Notes: generated by a model from the sequence alone, not told the origin. Positions 36,325-47,446 are shown, numbered from the stretch's first letter. The stretch: 64,000 nucleotides of DNA from Panulirus ornatus (GCF_036320965.1 NC_092271.1:12486596-12550595); one strand, 5' to 3'. Translations and numbers: made by a program.

Positions 36325-36327
<3 letters not shown>
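35166..36327 (-). mobile_element. 5'-truncated LINE-A; right recombination partner of the 5.8-kb duplication
   Basis: Long 3' UTR, C-terminal frame (35504-35983) and part of RT with FADD (36088-36321). It is cut at TGCATACTTGCA by a (TA)n tract. The tail block is missing at its lower-coordinate end, as in the hybrid copy at 29331. Confidence 0.87.

Positions 36328-36366
<39 letters not shown>
36328..36366. repeat. (TA)n tract between head-to-head LINE-A copies
   Basis: About 19 TA units lie exactly between the truncated 5' ends of a minus and a plus LINE-A copy. Confidence 0.95.
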
Positions 36367-36372
<6 letters not shown>

Positions 36373-37470
36373 ATGTCTCCATGGTTGTTTAATTTGTTTA
36401 TGGATGGGGTTGTTAGGGAGGTGAATGCAAGAGTTTTGGAAAGAGGGGCAAGTATGAAGTCTGTTGGGGATGAGAGAGCTTGGGAAGTGAGTCAGTTGTT
36501 CGCTGATGATACAGCGCTGGTGGCTGATTCATGTGAGAAACTGCAGAAGCTGGTGACTGAGTTTGGTAAAGTGTGTGAAAGAAGAAAGTAAAGAGTAAAT
36601 GTGAATAAGAGCAAGGTTATTAGGTACAGTTGGGTTGAGGCTCAAGCCAATTGGGAGGTAAGTTTGAATGGAGAAAAACTGGAGGAAGTAAAGTGTTTTA
36701 GATATCTGGGAGTGGATCTGGCAGCGGATGGAACCATGGAAGCGGAAGTGGATCATAGGGTGGGGGAGGGGGCGAAAATCCTGGGAGCCTTGAAGAATGT
36801 GTGGAAGTCGAGAACATTATCTCTGAAAGCAAAAATGGGTATGTTTGAAGGAATAGTGGTTCCAACAATGTTGTATGGTTGCGAGGCGTAGGCTATGGAT
36901 AGAGTTGTGCGCAGGAGGATGGATGTGCTGGAAATGAGATGTTTGAGGACAATGTGTGGTGTGAGGTGGTTTAATCGAATAAGTAACGTAAGGCTAAGAG
37001 AGATGTGTGGAAATAAAAAGAGCGTGGTTGAGAGAGCAGAAGAGGGTGTTTTGAAATGGTTTGGGCACATGGAGAGAATGAGTGAGGAAAGATTGACCAA
37101 GAGGATATATGTGTCGGAGGTGGAGGGAACGAGGAGAAGTGGGAGACCAAATTGGAGGTGGAAAGATGGAGTGAGAAAGATTTTGTGTGATCGGGGCCTG
37201 AACATGCAGGAGGGTGAAAGGAGGGCAAGGAATAGAGTGAATTGGATCGATGTGGTATACCAGGGTTGACGTGCTGTCAGTGGATTGAATCAGGGCATGT
37301 GAAGCGTCTGGGGTAAACCATGGAAAGCTGTGTAGGTATGTATATTTGCGTGTGTTGATGTATGTATATACATGTGTATGGGGGTGGGTTGGGCCATTTC
37401 TTTCGTCTGTTTTCTTGCGCTACCTCGCAAACGCAGGAGACAGCGGCAAAGCAAAAAAAAAAAAAAAAAA
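36367..37470 (+). mobile_element. 5'-truncated LINE-A with short 3' UTR
   Basis: Starts at TGTGATGTCTCCATGG (the VMSPWLFNLFMDG block) right after (TA)n. It has FADD at about 36503 (with one flanking leucine codon deleted), a stop in the KVCERRK-L block near 36590 and another in the GCEA-W block near 36889. Then come the C-terminal region and the short 3' UTR ending in about 19 A. Confidence 0.88.
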
Positions 37471-37475
37471 ATATA

Positions 37476-37705
37476 GGGGATAGGGGAGAAAGAATACTTC
37501 CCACGTATTCCCTGCGTGTCGTAGAAGGCGACTAAAAGGGGAGGGAGCAGGAGGCTGGAAATCCTCCCCTCTCACTTTTTTTTTTAATTTTCCAAAAGAG
37601 GGAACAGAGAAGGGGCCCAGGTGAGGATATTCCCTCAAGGGCCCAGTCCTCTGTTCTCAACGCTACCTCGCTAATGCGGGAAATGGCGAATAGTATGAAA
37701 GAAAG

Positions 37706-37708
<3 letters not shown>
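37476..37708 (+). mobile_element. Short ORF-less retroposon S, copy 1
   Basis: About 235 bp. The head, GGGGATAGGGGAGAAAGAAT through CGTGTCGTAGAAGGCGACTA to AATCCTCCCCTCT, matches the 5' untranslated head of the near full-length LINE-A at 54808. A T-rich stretch and a unique middle (GAACAGAGAAGGGGCCCAGG, GAGGATATTCCCTC) follow. The 3' end, CGCTACCTCGCTAATGCGGG then AAATGGCGAATAGTATGAAA, resembles LINE-A tails. There is no reading frame. It sits between the A-rich end of one LINE-A copy and a (TA)n tract. Confidence 0.85.

Positions 37709-37784
<76 letters not shown>
37709..37784. repeat. (TA)n tract
   Basis: About 38 TA units directly between retroposon S and a 5'-truncated LINE-A. In one frame it is open and reads as alternating I/Y, creating an artificial fusion ORF (37674-38555). 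Confidence 0.95.
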
Positions 37785-37787
<3 letters not shown>

Positions 37788-38886
37788 AAAGGGGCAAGTA
37801 TGCAGTCTGCTGGGGATGAGACGGCTTGGGAAGTGAGTCAGTTGTTGTTTGCTGATGATGCAGTGCTGGTGGCTGATTCAGGTGAGAAATTGCAGAGGCT
37901 GGTGACTGAGTTTGGTAAAGTGTTTGAAAGAAGAAAGCTGAGAATAAATGTGAATAAGAGCAAGGTTAATAGGTACAGTAGGGCTGAGGGACACGTCAAC
38001 TCAGATGAAAGTCTGAATGGAGAAAAACTGGAGGAAGTGAAGTGTTTCAGAGATCTGGGAGTGGATTCTGCAGCATATGGAACCATGGAAACGGAAATGA
38101 GTCACAGGGTGGGGGAGGGGGCGAAGGTTCTGGGAGCGTTGAAAAATATGTGGAAGGCGAGAATGTTATCTGTGAAAGCAAATATGGGTATGTCTGAACT
38201 AATAGTGGTTCCAACAATGTTATATGATTGCAAGGCGTGGGCTATAGATAGGGTTGTGCAGAGGAGGGTGGACGTGCTGGAAATGAGATGTTTGAGGACA
38301 ATATGTGGTGTGAGGTGGTTTGATCGAGTATGTAATGAAAGGGTAAGAGAGATGTGTGGTATTAAGAAGAGTGTGATTGAGAGATCAAAAGAGGGTGTAC
38401 AGAAAAGGTTTGGCCACATGGAGAGAATGAGTGAGGAAAGCTTGGCAAAGAGGTTATATGTGTCAGAGGTGGATGGAACGAGAAGTGGGAGACCAAATTG
38501 GATGTGGAAGGATGGAGTGAAAAAGATTTTGAGCGATCGGGGCCTGAACATGTAGAGGGTGAAAGGCCTGCAAAGAATAGAGTGAATAGAGTGAATTGGA
38601 ACGATTGTGGTATATTGTGGTCGACGTGCTGTCAATGGATTGAATCAGGGCATGTGAAGCATCTACAGTAAGCCATGGATGAGGAAAGGGAGCTGTGGTT
38701 TCGGTGCATTATACATGGCAGCTAGAGACTGAGTGTGAACAAATGTGGCCTTTGTTGTCTTTTCCTAGCACTACCTCGCGCGAGTGTGGTGGGAGTGGGG
38801 TGTCATTTCATGTGTGGCGGTGTACCAACAGGAATGAATAAAGGCAGCAAGTATGAATTATGTACATGTGTATATATGTATGTGTT

Positions 38887-38918
<32 letters not shown>

Positions 38919-39076
38919 CGTTGAAATGTGTAGGTATATGTGCATGTGTGGATGTGTATGTATATATATGTATATATGGGTGGGCTGGGCCATTCTTTCG
39001 TGTTTTCTTGCGCTACCTCGCTAATGCGGGAGACAGCGACAAACTATTATAAATAAATAAATACATAAATATATAA
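37785..39076 (+). mobile_element. 5'-truncated, more diverged LINE-A
   Basis: Starts at GGGGCAAGTATGCAGTCTGC after (TA)n. It is open to about 38555 with FADD (LLFADDAVLVADSG), YLGVD changed to DLGVD, and many amino-acid changes relative to the other copies (YDCKAW, RSKEGVQKRFGHM). The long 3' UTR and tail reach an (AAATA)n end. Confidence 0.87.
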
Positions 39077-42000
39077 AAAGGGAAACAGAAGAAGGAGTCA
39101 TGTGGGGAGTGCTCACCCTCGTCGAAGGCTCAGATTAGGGTGCCTAAATGTGTGTGGATGTAACCAAGATGAGAAAAAAGGAGAGACAGGTAGAATGTTT
39201 GTCGAAAGAAATCTGGATGTTTTAGCTCTGAGTGAAACTAAGCTCAAGGGTAAAGGGGAAGAGTGATTTGGGTTGTCTTGGGAGTAAAGTCAAAGGTTGG
39301 TGAGAGGACAAGAGCAAAATGAAGGAGTAGCACTACTCCTGAAGCAGGAGTTGAGGGATTATGTGATAGTGTAAGAAAGTAAACTCTAGATTGATATGGG
39401 TAAAACTGAAAGTGGATGGAGAAAGATAGGTGATTATTGGTGCCTCAGCACCTGATCATAAGAAGAAAAATCATGAGAGGCAGGTGTTTTGGGAGCAGCT
39501 AAGTGAGTGTGTTAAAAGCTTTGATCCACAAGAACGAGTTCTTGTGATGGGTGATTTGAATGCAAAGGTGAGAAATGTAGCAGTTGAGGGTATAATTGGT
39601 GTACATGGGGTGTTCAGTGTTGTAAATGGAAATGGTGAAGAGCTTGTAGATTTGTGTGCTGAAAAAGGACTGGTGATTGGGAATACCTGGTTTAAAAAGA
39701 GAGATGTACATAAGTATACATATGTAAATAGGAGAAATGGCCAAAGAGCATTACTAGATTATGTATTAATTGATAGGCATGTGAAAGAGAGACCTCTGGA
39801 TGTTAATGTGCTGAGAGGGGCAACTGGAGAAATGTCTGATCATTATCTTGTGGAGGCAAAGGTGAAGATTTGTAGAGTTTTCAGAAAAGAAGAGAGAAAG
39901 TTGGAGTGAAGAGAGTGGTGAGAGTAAGTGAGCTTGAAAAGGAGACTTGTGTGAGGAAGTACCAAGAGAGATTGAGTGCAGAATGGCAAAAGGTGAGAGC
40001 AAATGACATACAGGGAGTGGGGGAGGAATGGGATGTATTTAGGGAGGCAGTGATGGCCTTCGCAAAAGATGCTTGTGGCAGGAGAAAGGTGGTAGGTGGG
40101 CAGATTAGAAAGGGTAGCGAGTTGTGGGATGAAGAAGTAAGATTGTTAATGAAAGAGAAGAGAGAGGTGTTTGGACGATTTCTGCAGGGAAGTAGTGCAA
40201 ATGAATGGGAGATATATAAAAGAAAGAGGCAGGAGGTCAAAGAGAAAGATGCAAGAGGTGAAAAAGAGGGCAAATGAGAGTTGGGGTGAGAGAGTATCAT
40301 TAAGTTTTAGGGAGAATATAAAGATGTTCAGGAAGGAGGTGAATAAAGTGCGTAAGACAAGAGAACAAATGGGAACATTGGTGAAGGGGGTTAATGGGGA
40401 GGTAATAACAAGTAGTGGTGAAGTGAGTAGGAGATGCAGTGAGTATTTTGAAGGTTTGTTGAACATGTTTGATGATAGAGTGGCAGATATAGGGTGTTTT
40501 AGTCGAGGTGGTGTGCGAAGTGAGAGGGTCAGGGAGAATGGTTTGCTAAACAGAGAAAAGGTAGTGAGAGCTTTGCGGAAGGTGAAAGCCGGCAAGACAG
40601 TGAGGTTTGGATGGTATTGCAGTGGAATTTATTAAAAAGTGGGGTGACTGTGTTGTTGACTGGTTGGTAAGGATATTCGCTGTATGTATGCTTCATGATG
40701 AAGTGCTTGAGGAGTGGTGAAATGCATGTATAGTGCCAATGTGCAAAGGGGATTAAGGTGAGTCTTCAAATTACAGAGGTTTACATTTCATGAGTATTCC
40801 TGAGAAATTAGAAGGGATGGTATTGATTGAGAGGGTCAAGGTATGTACAGAGCATCAGACTGAGGAAGAGCAGCGTGATTTCAGAAGTGGTAGAGGATGT
40901 GTGGATCAGGTGTTTGCTTTGAAGAATGTATGTGAGAAATACTTAAAAAATAGATGGATTTGTATGTAGCATTTACGGTTCTGGAGAAGGCATATCTTAG
41001 GGTTGATAGAGATGCTTTGTGGAAGGCATTAAGACTATATGGTGTGGGAGGTAAGTTGCAAGAAGCAGTGAAAAGTTTTCACCAAGGATGTAAGGCATGT
41101 GGACGAGTAGGAAGAGAGGAATGTGATTGGTTCCCTATGAATGTCGGTTTGCAGCAGGGGTGCGTGATGTCTCCATGGTTGTTTAATTTGTTTATGGATG
41201 GGGTGGTTAGGGAAGTGAATGCAAGAGTTTTGGAGGGAGGGGCAAGTATGCAGTCTCTTGTGGACCAGAGGGCTTGGGAAGTGAGTCAGTTGTTGTTCGC
41301 TGATGATACATCACTGGTGGCTGATTCGGGTAAGAAACTGCAGAAGTTGGTGACTGAGTTCAGTAAAGTGTGTGAAAGAAGAAAGCTGAGAGCAAATGTG
41401 AATAAGAACAAGGTTTTCAGATTCAGTAGGACTGAGGGACAAGTTAACTGGGAGGTAAGTTTGAATGGAGGAAAACTGGAGGAAGTGAAGTGTTTTAGAT
41501 ATTTAGGAGTGGATTTAGCAGTGGATGGAACCATGGAAGCAGAAGTGAGTCACAGGGTGGGGGAGGGGCGAAGTTCTGGGAGCACTGAAGAATGTGTGGA
41601 AGGCAAGAATGTTATCTCGGAGAGCAAAAATGGGTATGTTTGTATGTTTGATGGAATAATGGTTTCAACAATGTTATATGGCTACAAGGCATGAGTTACA
41701 GATTCGGTTGTGCGGAGGAGGATGGATGTGTTGGAGAGGAAATGTTTGAGGACAATATGTGGTGTGAGGTGGTTTGATCAATTAAGTAATGAAAGGATAT
41801 GAGAGATGTGTGGTAATAAAAAGTGTGGTTGAGAGAGCAGAAGAGGGCGTATTGAAATGGTTTGGTCACATGGAGAGAATGAGTGAAGAAAGATTGACAA
41901 AGAGGATATATGTGTCAGAGGTAGAGGGAATGAGGAAGAGGGAAACCAAATTGGAGACAGAAGGATGGAGTGAAAAAGATTTTGAGCGATTGGCGCCTGA

Positions 42001-42290
42001 GCAAATAGGGGGGGTGAAGGGCATGCAAGGAATAGAGTGGTATACTGGGGTCGATGTGCTGTCAATGGATTGAACCAGGGCGTGTGAAGTGTCTGGGGTA
42101 AACTGTGGAAAGTTTTGTGGGGCCTGGATGTGGAAAGTTGAACTGTGGTTTTGGTGCATTACACATAACAGTTAGAGACTGAGTGTAACCAAATGTGGCC
42201 TTTGTTGTCTCTTCCTAGTGCTACCTCATGTGCGCACTGGGGTTGGGGGACACCATTTCAAGTGTGGCGGAGTGGCAAATATGAATATGT
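39077..42290 (+). mobile_element. Nearly full-length LINE-A lacking the 5' head and 3' tail, inactive
   Basis: Begins at GGGAAACAGAAGAAGGAGTC, the start of the ORF region. The endonuclease domain retains LNVCG, LSETKL, GDLNAKV and MSDHYLV, but the AYAPGH tyrosine is changed to serine (ASAPDH). The RT motif A aspartate is lost (AFTVLEKAYLRVD for AFMDLEKAYDRVD, about 40960-41000), although FADD is kept (about 41300). Stops and frameshifts are numerous, for example a TGA for W near 39263. The 3' UTR breaks off at 42290 against the A-tail of a minus copy. Confidence 0.88.
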
Positions 42291-43762
42291 ATTTTTTTTT
42301 TTTTTTTTTTTTTTTTGCTTTGTCGCTGTCTCCCGCGTTTGCGAGGTAGCGCAAGGAAACAGACGAAAGAAAATGCCCAACCCACCCCCATATACATGTA
42401 TATACATATGTCCACACACGCAAATATACATACCTACACAGCTTTCCATGGTTTACCCCAGACGCCTCACATGCCTTGATTCAATCCACTGACAGCACGT
42501 CAACCCCGGTATACCACATCGCTCCAATTCACTCTATTCCTTGCCCTCCTTTCACCCTCCTGCATGTTCAGGCCCCGATCACACAAAATCTTTTTCACTC
42601 CATCTTTCTACCTCCAATTTGGTCTCCCTCTTCTCCTCGTTCCCTCCACCTCCGACATATATTCTCTTGGTCAATCTTTCCTCACTCATTCTCTCCATGT
42701 GCCCGAACCATTTCAAAACACCCTCTTCTGCTCTCTCAACCACGCTCTTTTTATTTCCACACATCTCTCTTACCCTTACGTTACTTACTCGATCAAACCA
42801 CCTCACACCACATATTGTCCTTAAACATCTCATTTCCAGCACATCCATCCTCCTGCGCACAACTCTATCCATAGCCCACGTCTCGCAACCATACAGCATT
42901 GTTGGAACCACTATTCCTTCAAACATACGCATTTTTGCTTTCCGAGATAATGTTCTCGACTTCCACACATTCTTCAAGGCTCCCAGAATTTTCGCCCCCT
43001 CCCCCACCCTATGATCCACTTCCGCTTCCATGGTTCCATCCGCTGCCAGATCCACTCCCAGATATCTAAAACACTTCACTTCCTCCAGTTTTTCTCCATT
43101 CAAACTCACCTCCCAATTGACTTGACCCTCAACCCTACTGTACCTAATAACCTTGCTCTTATTCACATTTACTCTTAACTTTCTTCTTTCACACACTTTA
43201 CCAAACTCAGTCACCAGCTTCTGCAGTTTCTCACATGAATCAGCCACCAGCGCTGTATCATCAGCGAACAACAACTGACTCACTTCCCAAGCTCTCTCAT
43301 CCCCAACAGACTTCATACTTGCCCCTCTTTCCAAAACTCTTGCATTCACCTCCCTAACAACCCCATCCATAAACAAATTAAACAACCATGGAGACATCAC
43401 ACACCCCTGCCGCAAACCTACATTCACTGAGAACCAATCACTTTCCTCTCTTCCTACACGTACACATGCCTTACATCCTCGATAAAAACTTTTCACTGCT
43501 TCTAACAACTTGCCTCCCACACCATATATTCTTAATACCTTCCACAGAGCATCTCTATCAACTCTATCATATGCCTTCTCCAGATCCATAAATGCTACAT
43601 ACAAATCCATTTGCTTTTCTAAGTATTTCTCACATACATTCTTCAAAGCAAACACCTGATCCACACATCCTCTACCACTTCTGAAACCACACTGCTCTTC
43701 CCCAATCTGATGCTCTGTACATGCCTTCACCCTCTCAATCAATATCCTCCCATATAATTTAA
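42291..43762 (-). mobile_element. 5'-truncated LINE-A with short 3' UTR and long open RT frame; left partner of the 2.1-kb duplication
   Basis: A T-run at 42291-42316 (its poly(A) end), the short 3' UTR (42317-42450), then coding sequence to TATAATTTA near 43762 (the IPGKLYGRVLIERV block). It contains bases 43530-43546, the left crossover tract of the 2.1-kb duplication. Confidence 0.9.
42579..43742 (-). CDS. LINE-A reverse transcriptase, C-terminal 387 codons open (fragment)
   Basis: Uninterrupted from IERVKACTEHQ through FRSGRGCVDQVFALK, motif A (VAFMDLEKAYDRVDRDALW), the RQGCVMSPWLFNLFMDGVVR block, motif C FADD (QLLFADDTALVADSC), YLGVDLAADGTMEAE and PTMLYGCETWAMDRVV to the KWFGHMERM region. 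A small change in the YV(S/G)(E/G)VEG block then shifts the last residues. The endonuclease and RT N-terminus are absent through 5' truncation, so this is a fragment rather than a functional gene. Such sequences in other animals copy element RNA at a nicked target. Confidence 0.8.
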   Translation of the reverse strand: MIERVKACTEHQIGEEQCGFRSGRGCVDQVFALKNVCEKYLEKQMDLYVAFMDLEKAYDRVDRDALWKVLRIYGVGGKLLEAVKSFYRGCKACVRVGREESDWFSVNVGLRQGCVMSPWLFNLFMDGVVREVNARVLERGASMKSVGDERAWEVSQLLFADDTALVADSCEKLQKLVTEFGKVCERRKLRVNVNKSKVIRYSRVEGQVNWEVSLNGEKLEEVKCFRYLGVDLAADGTMEAEVDHRVGEGAKILGALKNVWKSRTLSRKAKMRMFEGIVVPTMLYGCETWAMDRVVRRRMDVLEMRCLRTICGVRWFDRVSNVRVREMCGNKKSVVERAEEGVLKWFGHMERMSEERLTKRIYVGGGGNEEKRETKLEVERWSEKDFV

Positions 43763-43934
43763 TGAATATGTATATATGTCTGTATATGTATAGGTATGTA
43801 TATGTGCATGTGTGGGCATTTATGTATATACATGTGTATGTGGGTGGGTGGGTTGTGCCATTCTTTCATCTGTTTCCTTGTGCTACCTCACTAATGCGGG
43901 AGGCAGTGACAAAGTATAATAAAATAAATGAATA

Positions 43935-43938
<4 letters not shown>
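43763..43938 (+). mobile_element. LINE-A 3' UTR fragment (2.1-kb unit 1)
   Basis: ATGTATAGGTATGTATATG through GGGTGGGTTGTGCCATTC to AATGCGGGAGGCAGTGACAA and an (AATA)-rich tail. No coding sequence. Confidence 0.85.

Positions 43939-44001
<63 letters not shown>
43939..44001. repeat. (TA)n tract
   Basis: About 31 TA units between a LINE-A tail and retroposon S. The homologous tract at 46037-46074 is shorter. Confidence 0.95.
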
Positions 44002-44002
<1 letters not shown>

Positions 44003-44234
44003 TCCCTGGGGATAGGGGAGAAAGAATACTTCCCACGTATTCCCTGCGTGTCGTAGAAGGCGACTAAAAGGGGAGGGAGTGGGTGGCTGGAAATCCTCCC
44101 CTCTCGTTTTTTTTTTTTTTTTTATTTTCCAAAAGAAGGAACAGAGAAGGGGGCCAGGTGAGGATATTCCCTCTAAGGCCCAGTCCTCTGTTCTTAACGC
44201 TACCTCGCTAACGCGGGAAATGGCGAATAGTATG

Positions 44235-44249
<15 letters not shown>
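44002..44249 (+). mobile_element. Short ORF-less retroposon S, copy 2
   Basis: Same architecture as 37476-37708, with the fuller 5' end ATCCCTGGGGATAGGGGAGA identical in start to the LINE-A head at 54808. The 3' end is GGCGAATAGTATGAAA followed by an A-run. Confidence 0.88.
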
Positions 44250-44265
<16 letters not shown>

Positions 44266-44275
44266 TTTTTTTTTA

Positions 44276-45037
44276 TCATACTTTGTCGCTGTCTCCTGTG
44301 TGAGCGAGGTGGCGCAAGGAAACAGACGAAAGAATGGCCAAACCCACCAACATACACATGTATATACATATACTCCCACACACGCATATATACATACCTA
44401 TACATTTCAACGTATACATACATATACATAGACAGACATATATATATATACACATGTATATATTCATACTTGCTGCCTTCATCCATTCCTGTCGCCACCC
44501 CACCACACATGAAAAGACGCCTCCTCTCCCTGCGTGTGTGTGAGGCAACACTAGGAAAAGACAACAAAGGCCACATTTGTTCAGACTGAGTCTGTGGCTG
44601 TCGTGTGTAATGCACTGAAACCACAGCTCCCTGTCTACATCCAGACCCCACAAAAGTTTTCATGATTTACCCCAGATGCTTCACGTACCCTGGTTCAATC
44701 CAATGACAGCAAATCACCCCCAGCATACCACATCGTTCCAATTCATTCTATTCCTTGCACGCCTCTCACCCTCCTGTATGTTCAGACCCCAATCACTCAA
44801 AATCTTTTTCACCCCAATTCCACCTCCAATTTGGACTCCCACTTCTCCTCATTCCCTCCACCTCTGACACATATATCCTCTTTGAAAATCTTTCCTCACT
44901 CATTCTCTCAATGTGACAAAACCATTTCAATACACCCTCTTCTGCTGTCTCAACCACACTCTTTCTATTACCACGCATCTCTCTTACCCTTTCATTACTT
45001 AATCAAACCACCTAACACCACATATTGTCCCAAATAT
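44276..45037 (-). mobile_element. 5'-truncated LINE-A, C-terminal fragment (2.1-kb unit 1)
   Basis: Tail (TTTGTCGCTGTCTCC), long 3' UTR, and the C-terminal coding region to CACCACATATTGTCCCAAA. Coding sequence is short and broken. Confidence 0.86.
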
Positions 45038-45068
45038 TTGTATGTACGGGTATATATGTACATGTATG

Positions 45069-45366
45069 GGAGGTAATAACAAGTAGTGATGAAGTGAGGA
45101 GATGGTGTGAGTATTTTGAAGGTTTGTTGAATGTGTTTGATGATAAGAAAGGCAGATATAGGGTGTTTTGGTTGGGGTGGTGAACGAAGTGAGAGGGTCA
45201 AGGAGAAAGGTTTGGTAAACAGAGAAGAGTTAGTGAAAGCTTTGCAGAAGATGAAAGTCGACAAGGCGGCAGATTTGTGAGTGTATGTGGGTGGGTTGGG
45301 CCATTCTTTTGTGTGTTTCCTTGCACTACCTCACTAATGTGGGAGACAGTGACAAGTATAATAAAC
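45069..45366 (+). mobile_element. Internally deleted LINE-A: RT N-terminal segment joined to 3' tail
   Basis: GGAGGTAATAACAAGTAGTG through the EYFEGLLNVFDD and NREELVKALQKMK blocks to GCAGATTTG at about 45276. It then jumps straight to GTGTATGTGGGTGGGTTGGG and the terminal tail, ending at AAGTATAATAAAC. Almost the whole RT and C-terminal region is missing between the two parts. Confidence 0.85.
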
Positions 45367-45859
45367 AACAACTGACTCACTTCTCAAGCCCTCTCATCCA
45401 CAACAGACTGCATACTTGCCCCTCTCTCCAAAACCCTTGCGTTCACCTCTCTAATAACCCCATCCATAAACAGATTAAACCACCATGGAGACATAACACA
45501 CCCCTGCCACAAACCAACATTCGCTGGGAACGATTCACTTTCCTCTCTTCCGATTTGTACACATGCCTTACATCCTCAATAAAAACTTTTCACTGCTTCT
45601 AGCAACTTACCTCCCACACCATATACTCTTAATACCTTCCACAGAGCATCTCTATCAACTCTATCATATGCCTTCTCCAGATCCATAAATGCTACATACA
45701 AATCCATTTGCTTTTCTAAGTATTTCTCACATACATTCTTCAAAGCAAACACCTGATCCACACATCCTCTACCACTTCTGAAACCACACTGCTCTTCCCC
45801 AATCTGATGCTCTGTACATGCCTTCACCCTCTCAATCAATATCCTCCCATATAATTTAA
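45367..45859 (-). mobile_element. Hybrid LINE-A at the junction of the 2.1-kb duplication
   Basis: The lower part is from the right copy (47447 on), the upper part from the left copy (to 43762), with the switch within 45627-45643. It starts mid-RT at AACAACTGACTCACTTC, directly abutting the tail of the plus copy, and has no 3' UTR of its own. Confidence 0.88.
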
Positions 45860-46031
45860 TGAATATGTATATATGTCTGTATATGTATAGGTATGTATAT
45901 GTGCATGTGTGGGCATTTATGTATATACATGTGTATGTGGGTGGGTGGGTTGTGCCATTCTTTCATCTGTTTCCTTGTGCTACCTCACTAATGCGGGAGG
46001 CAGTGACAAAGTATAATAAAATAAATGAATA

Positions 46032-46036
<5 letters not shown>
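45860..46036 (+). mobile_element. LINE-A 3' UTR fragment (2.1-kb unit 2)
   Basis: Duplicate of 43763-43938. Confidence 0.85.

Positions 46037-46074
<38 letters not shown>
46037..46074. repeat. (TA)n tract
   Basis: Shorter counterpart of 43939-44001; the main length difference between the two 2.1-kb units. Confidence 0.93.
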
Positions 46075-46075
<1 letters not shown>

Positions 46076-46309
46076 TCCCTGGGGATAGGGGAGAAAGAAT
46101 ACTTCCCACGTATTCCCTGCGTGTCGTAGAAGGCGACTAAAAGGGGAGGGAGCGGGTGGCTGGAAATCCTCCCCTCTCGTTTTTTTTTTTTTTTTTATTT
46201 TCCAAAAGAAGGAACAGAGAAGGGGGCCAGGTGAGGATATTCCCTCTAAGGCCCAGTCCTCTGTTCTTAACGCTACCTCGCTAACGCGGGAAATGGCGAA
46301 TAGTATGAA

Positions 46310-46319
<10 letters not shown>
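46075..46319 (+). mobile_element. Short ORF-less retroposon S, copy 3 (duplicate of copy 2)
   Basis: Duplicate of 44002-44249 through the 2.1-kb tandem event. Differences include GGGAGCGGGTGG for GGGAGTGGGTGG and homopolymer lengths. Confidence 0.88.
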
Positions 46320-46356
<37 letters not shown>

Positions 46357-47118
46357 TCATACTTTGTCGCTGTCTCCTGTGTGAGCGAGGTGGCGCAAGG
46401 AAACAGACGAAAGAATGGCCAAACCCACCAACATACACATGTATATACATATACTCCCACACACGCATATATACATACCTATACATTTCAACGTATACAT
46501 ACATATACATAGACAGACATATATATATATACACATGTATATATTCATACTTGCTGCCTTCATCCATTCCTGTCGCCACCCCACCACACATGAAAAGACG
46601 CCTCCTCTCCCTGCGTGTGTGTGAGGCAACACTAGGAAAAGACAACAAAGGCCACATTTGTTCAGACTGAGTCTGTGGCTGTCGTGTGTAATGCACTGAA
46701 ACCACAGCTCCCTGTCTACATCCAGACCCCACAAAAGTTTTCATGATTTACCCCAGATGCTTCACGTACCCTGGTTCAATCCAATGACAGCAAATCACCC
46801 CCAGCATACCACATCGTTCCAATTCATTCTATTCCTTGCACGCCTCTCACCCTCCTGTATGTTCAGACCCCAATCACTCAAAATCTTTTTCACCCCAATT
46901 CCACCTCCAATTTGGACTCCCACTTCTCCTCATTCCCTCCACCTCTGACACATATATCCTCTTTGAAAATCTTTCCTCACTCATTCTCTCAATGTGACAA
47001 AACCATTTCAATACACCCTCTTCTGCTGTCTCAACCACACTCTTTCTATTACCACGCATCTCTCTTACCCTTTCATTACTTAATCAAACCACCTAACACC
47101 ACATATTGTCCCAAATAT
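46357..47118 (-). mobile_element. 5'-truncated LINE-A, C-terminal fragment (2.1-kb unit 2)
   Basis: Duplicate of 44276-45037, essentially identical. Confidence 0.86.
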
Positions 47119-47149
47119 TTGTATGTACGGGTATATATGTACATGTATG

Positions 47150-47446
47150 GGAGGTAATAACAAGTAGTGATGAAGTGAGGAGATGGTGTGAGTATTTTGA
47201 AGGTTTGTTGAATGTGTTTGATGATAGAAAGGCAGATATAGGGTGTTTTGGTTGGGGTGGTGAACGAAGTGAGAGGGTCAAGGAGAAAGGTTTGGTAAAC
47301 AGAGAAGAGTTAGTGAAAGCTTTGCAGAAGATGAAAGTCGAGAAGGCGGCAGATTTGTGAGTGTATGTGGGTGGGTTGGGCCATTCTTTTGTGTGTTTCC
47401 TTGCACTACCTCACTAATGTGGGAGACAGTGACAAGTATAATAAAC
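47150..47446 (+). mobile_element. Internally deleted LINE-A (2.1-kb unit 2)
   Basis: Duplicate of 45069-45366, one base shorter (GATGATAGAAAGG for GATGATAAGAAAGG), which keeps the frame 47106-47360 open. Confidence 0.85.

Noticed and set aside
35166..37470. Twin-primed single LINE insertion around the (TA)n at 36328
   Set aside because: Both arms have their own C-terminal coding region and 3' UTR sequence and overlap in element coverage, so they are two insertions rather than one inverted element.
44002..44110. HDV-like self-cleaving ribozyme in the LINE-A/S 5' head
   Set aside because: RTE elements can carry such ribozymes, and hairpins are visible (GAATAC/GTATTC, GTCG/CGAC, CTTCCC/GGGGAG). 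However, I could not place a P1 helix consistent with the nested double-pseudoknot order, so the motif is not supported.
44210..44235. GGCGAAT in the S tail resembling the HDV catalytic strand
   Set aside because: The seven-base match stands alone; the surrounding helices are absent and the region aligns better with LINE tails.
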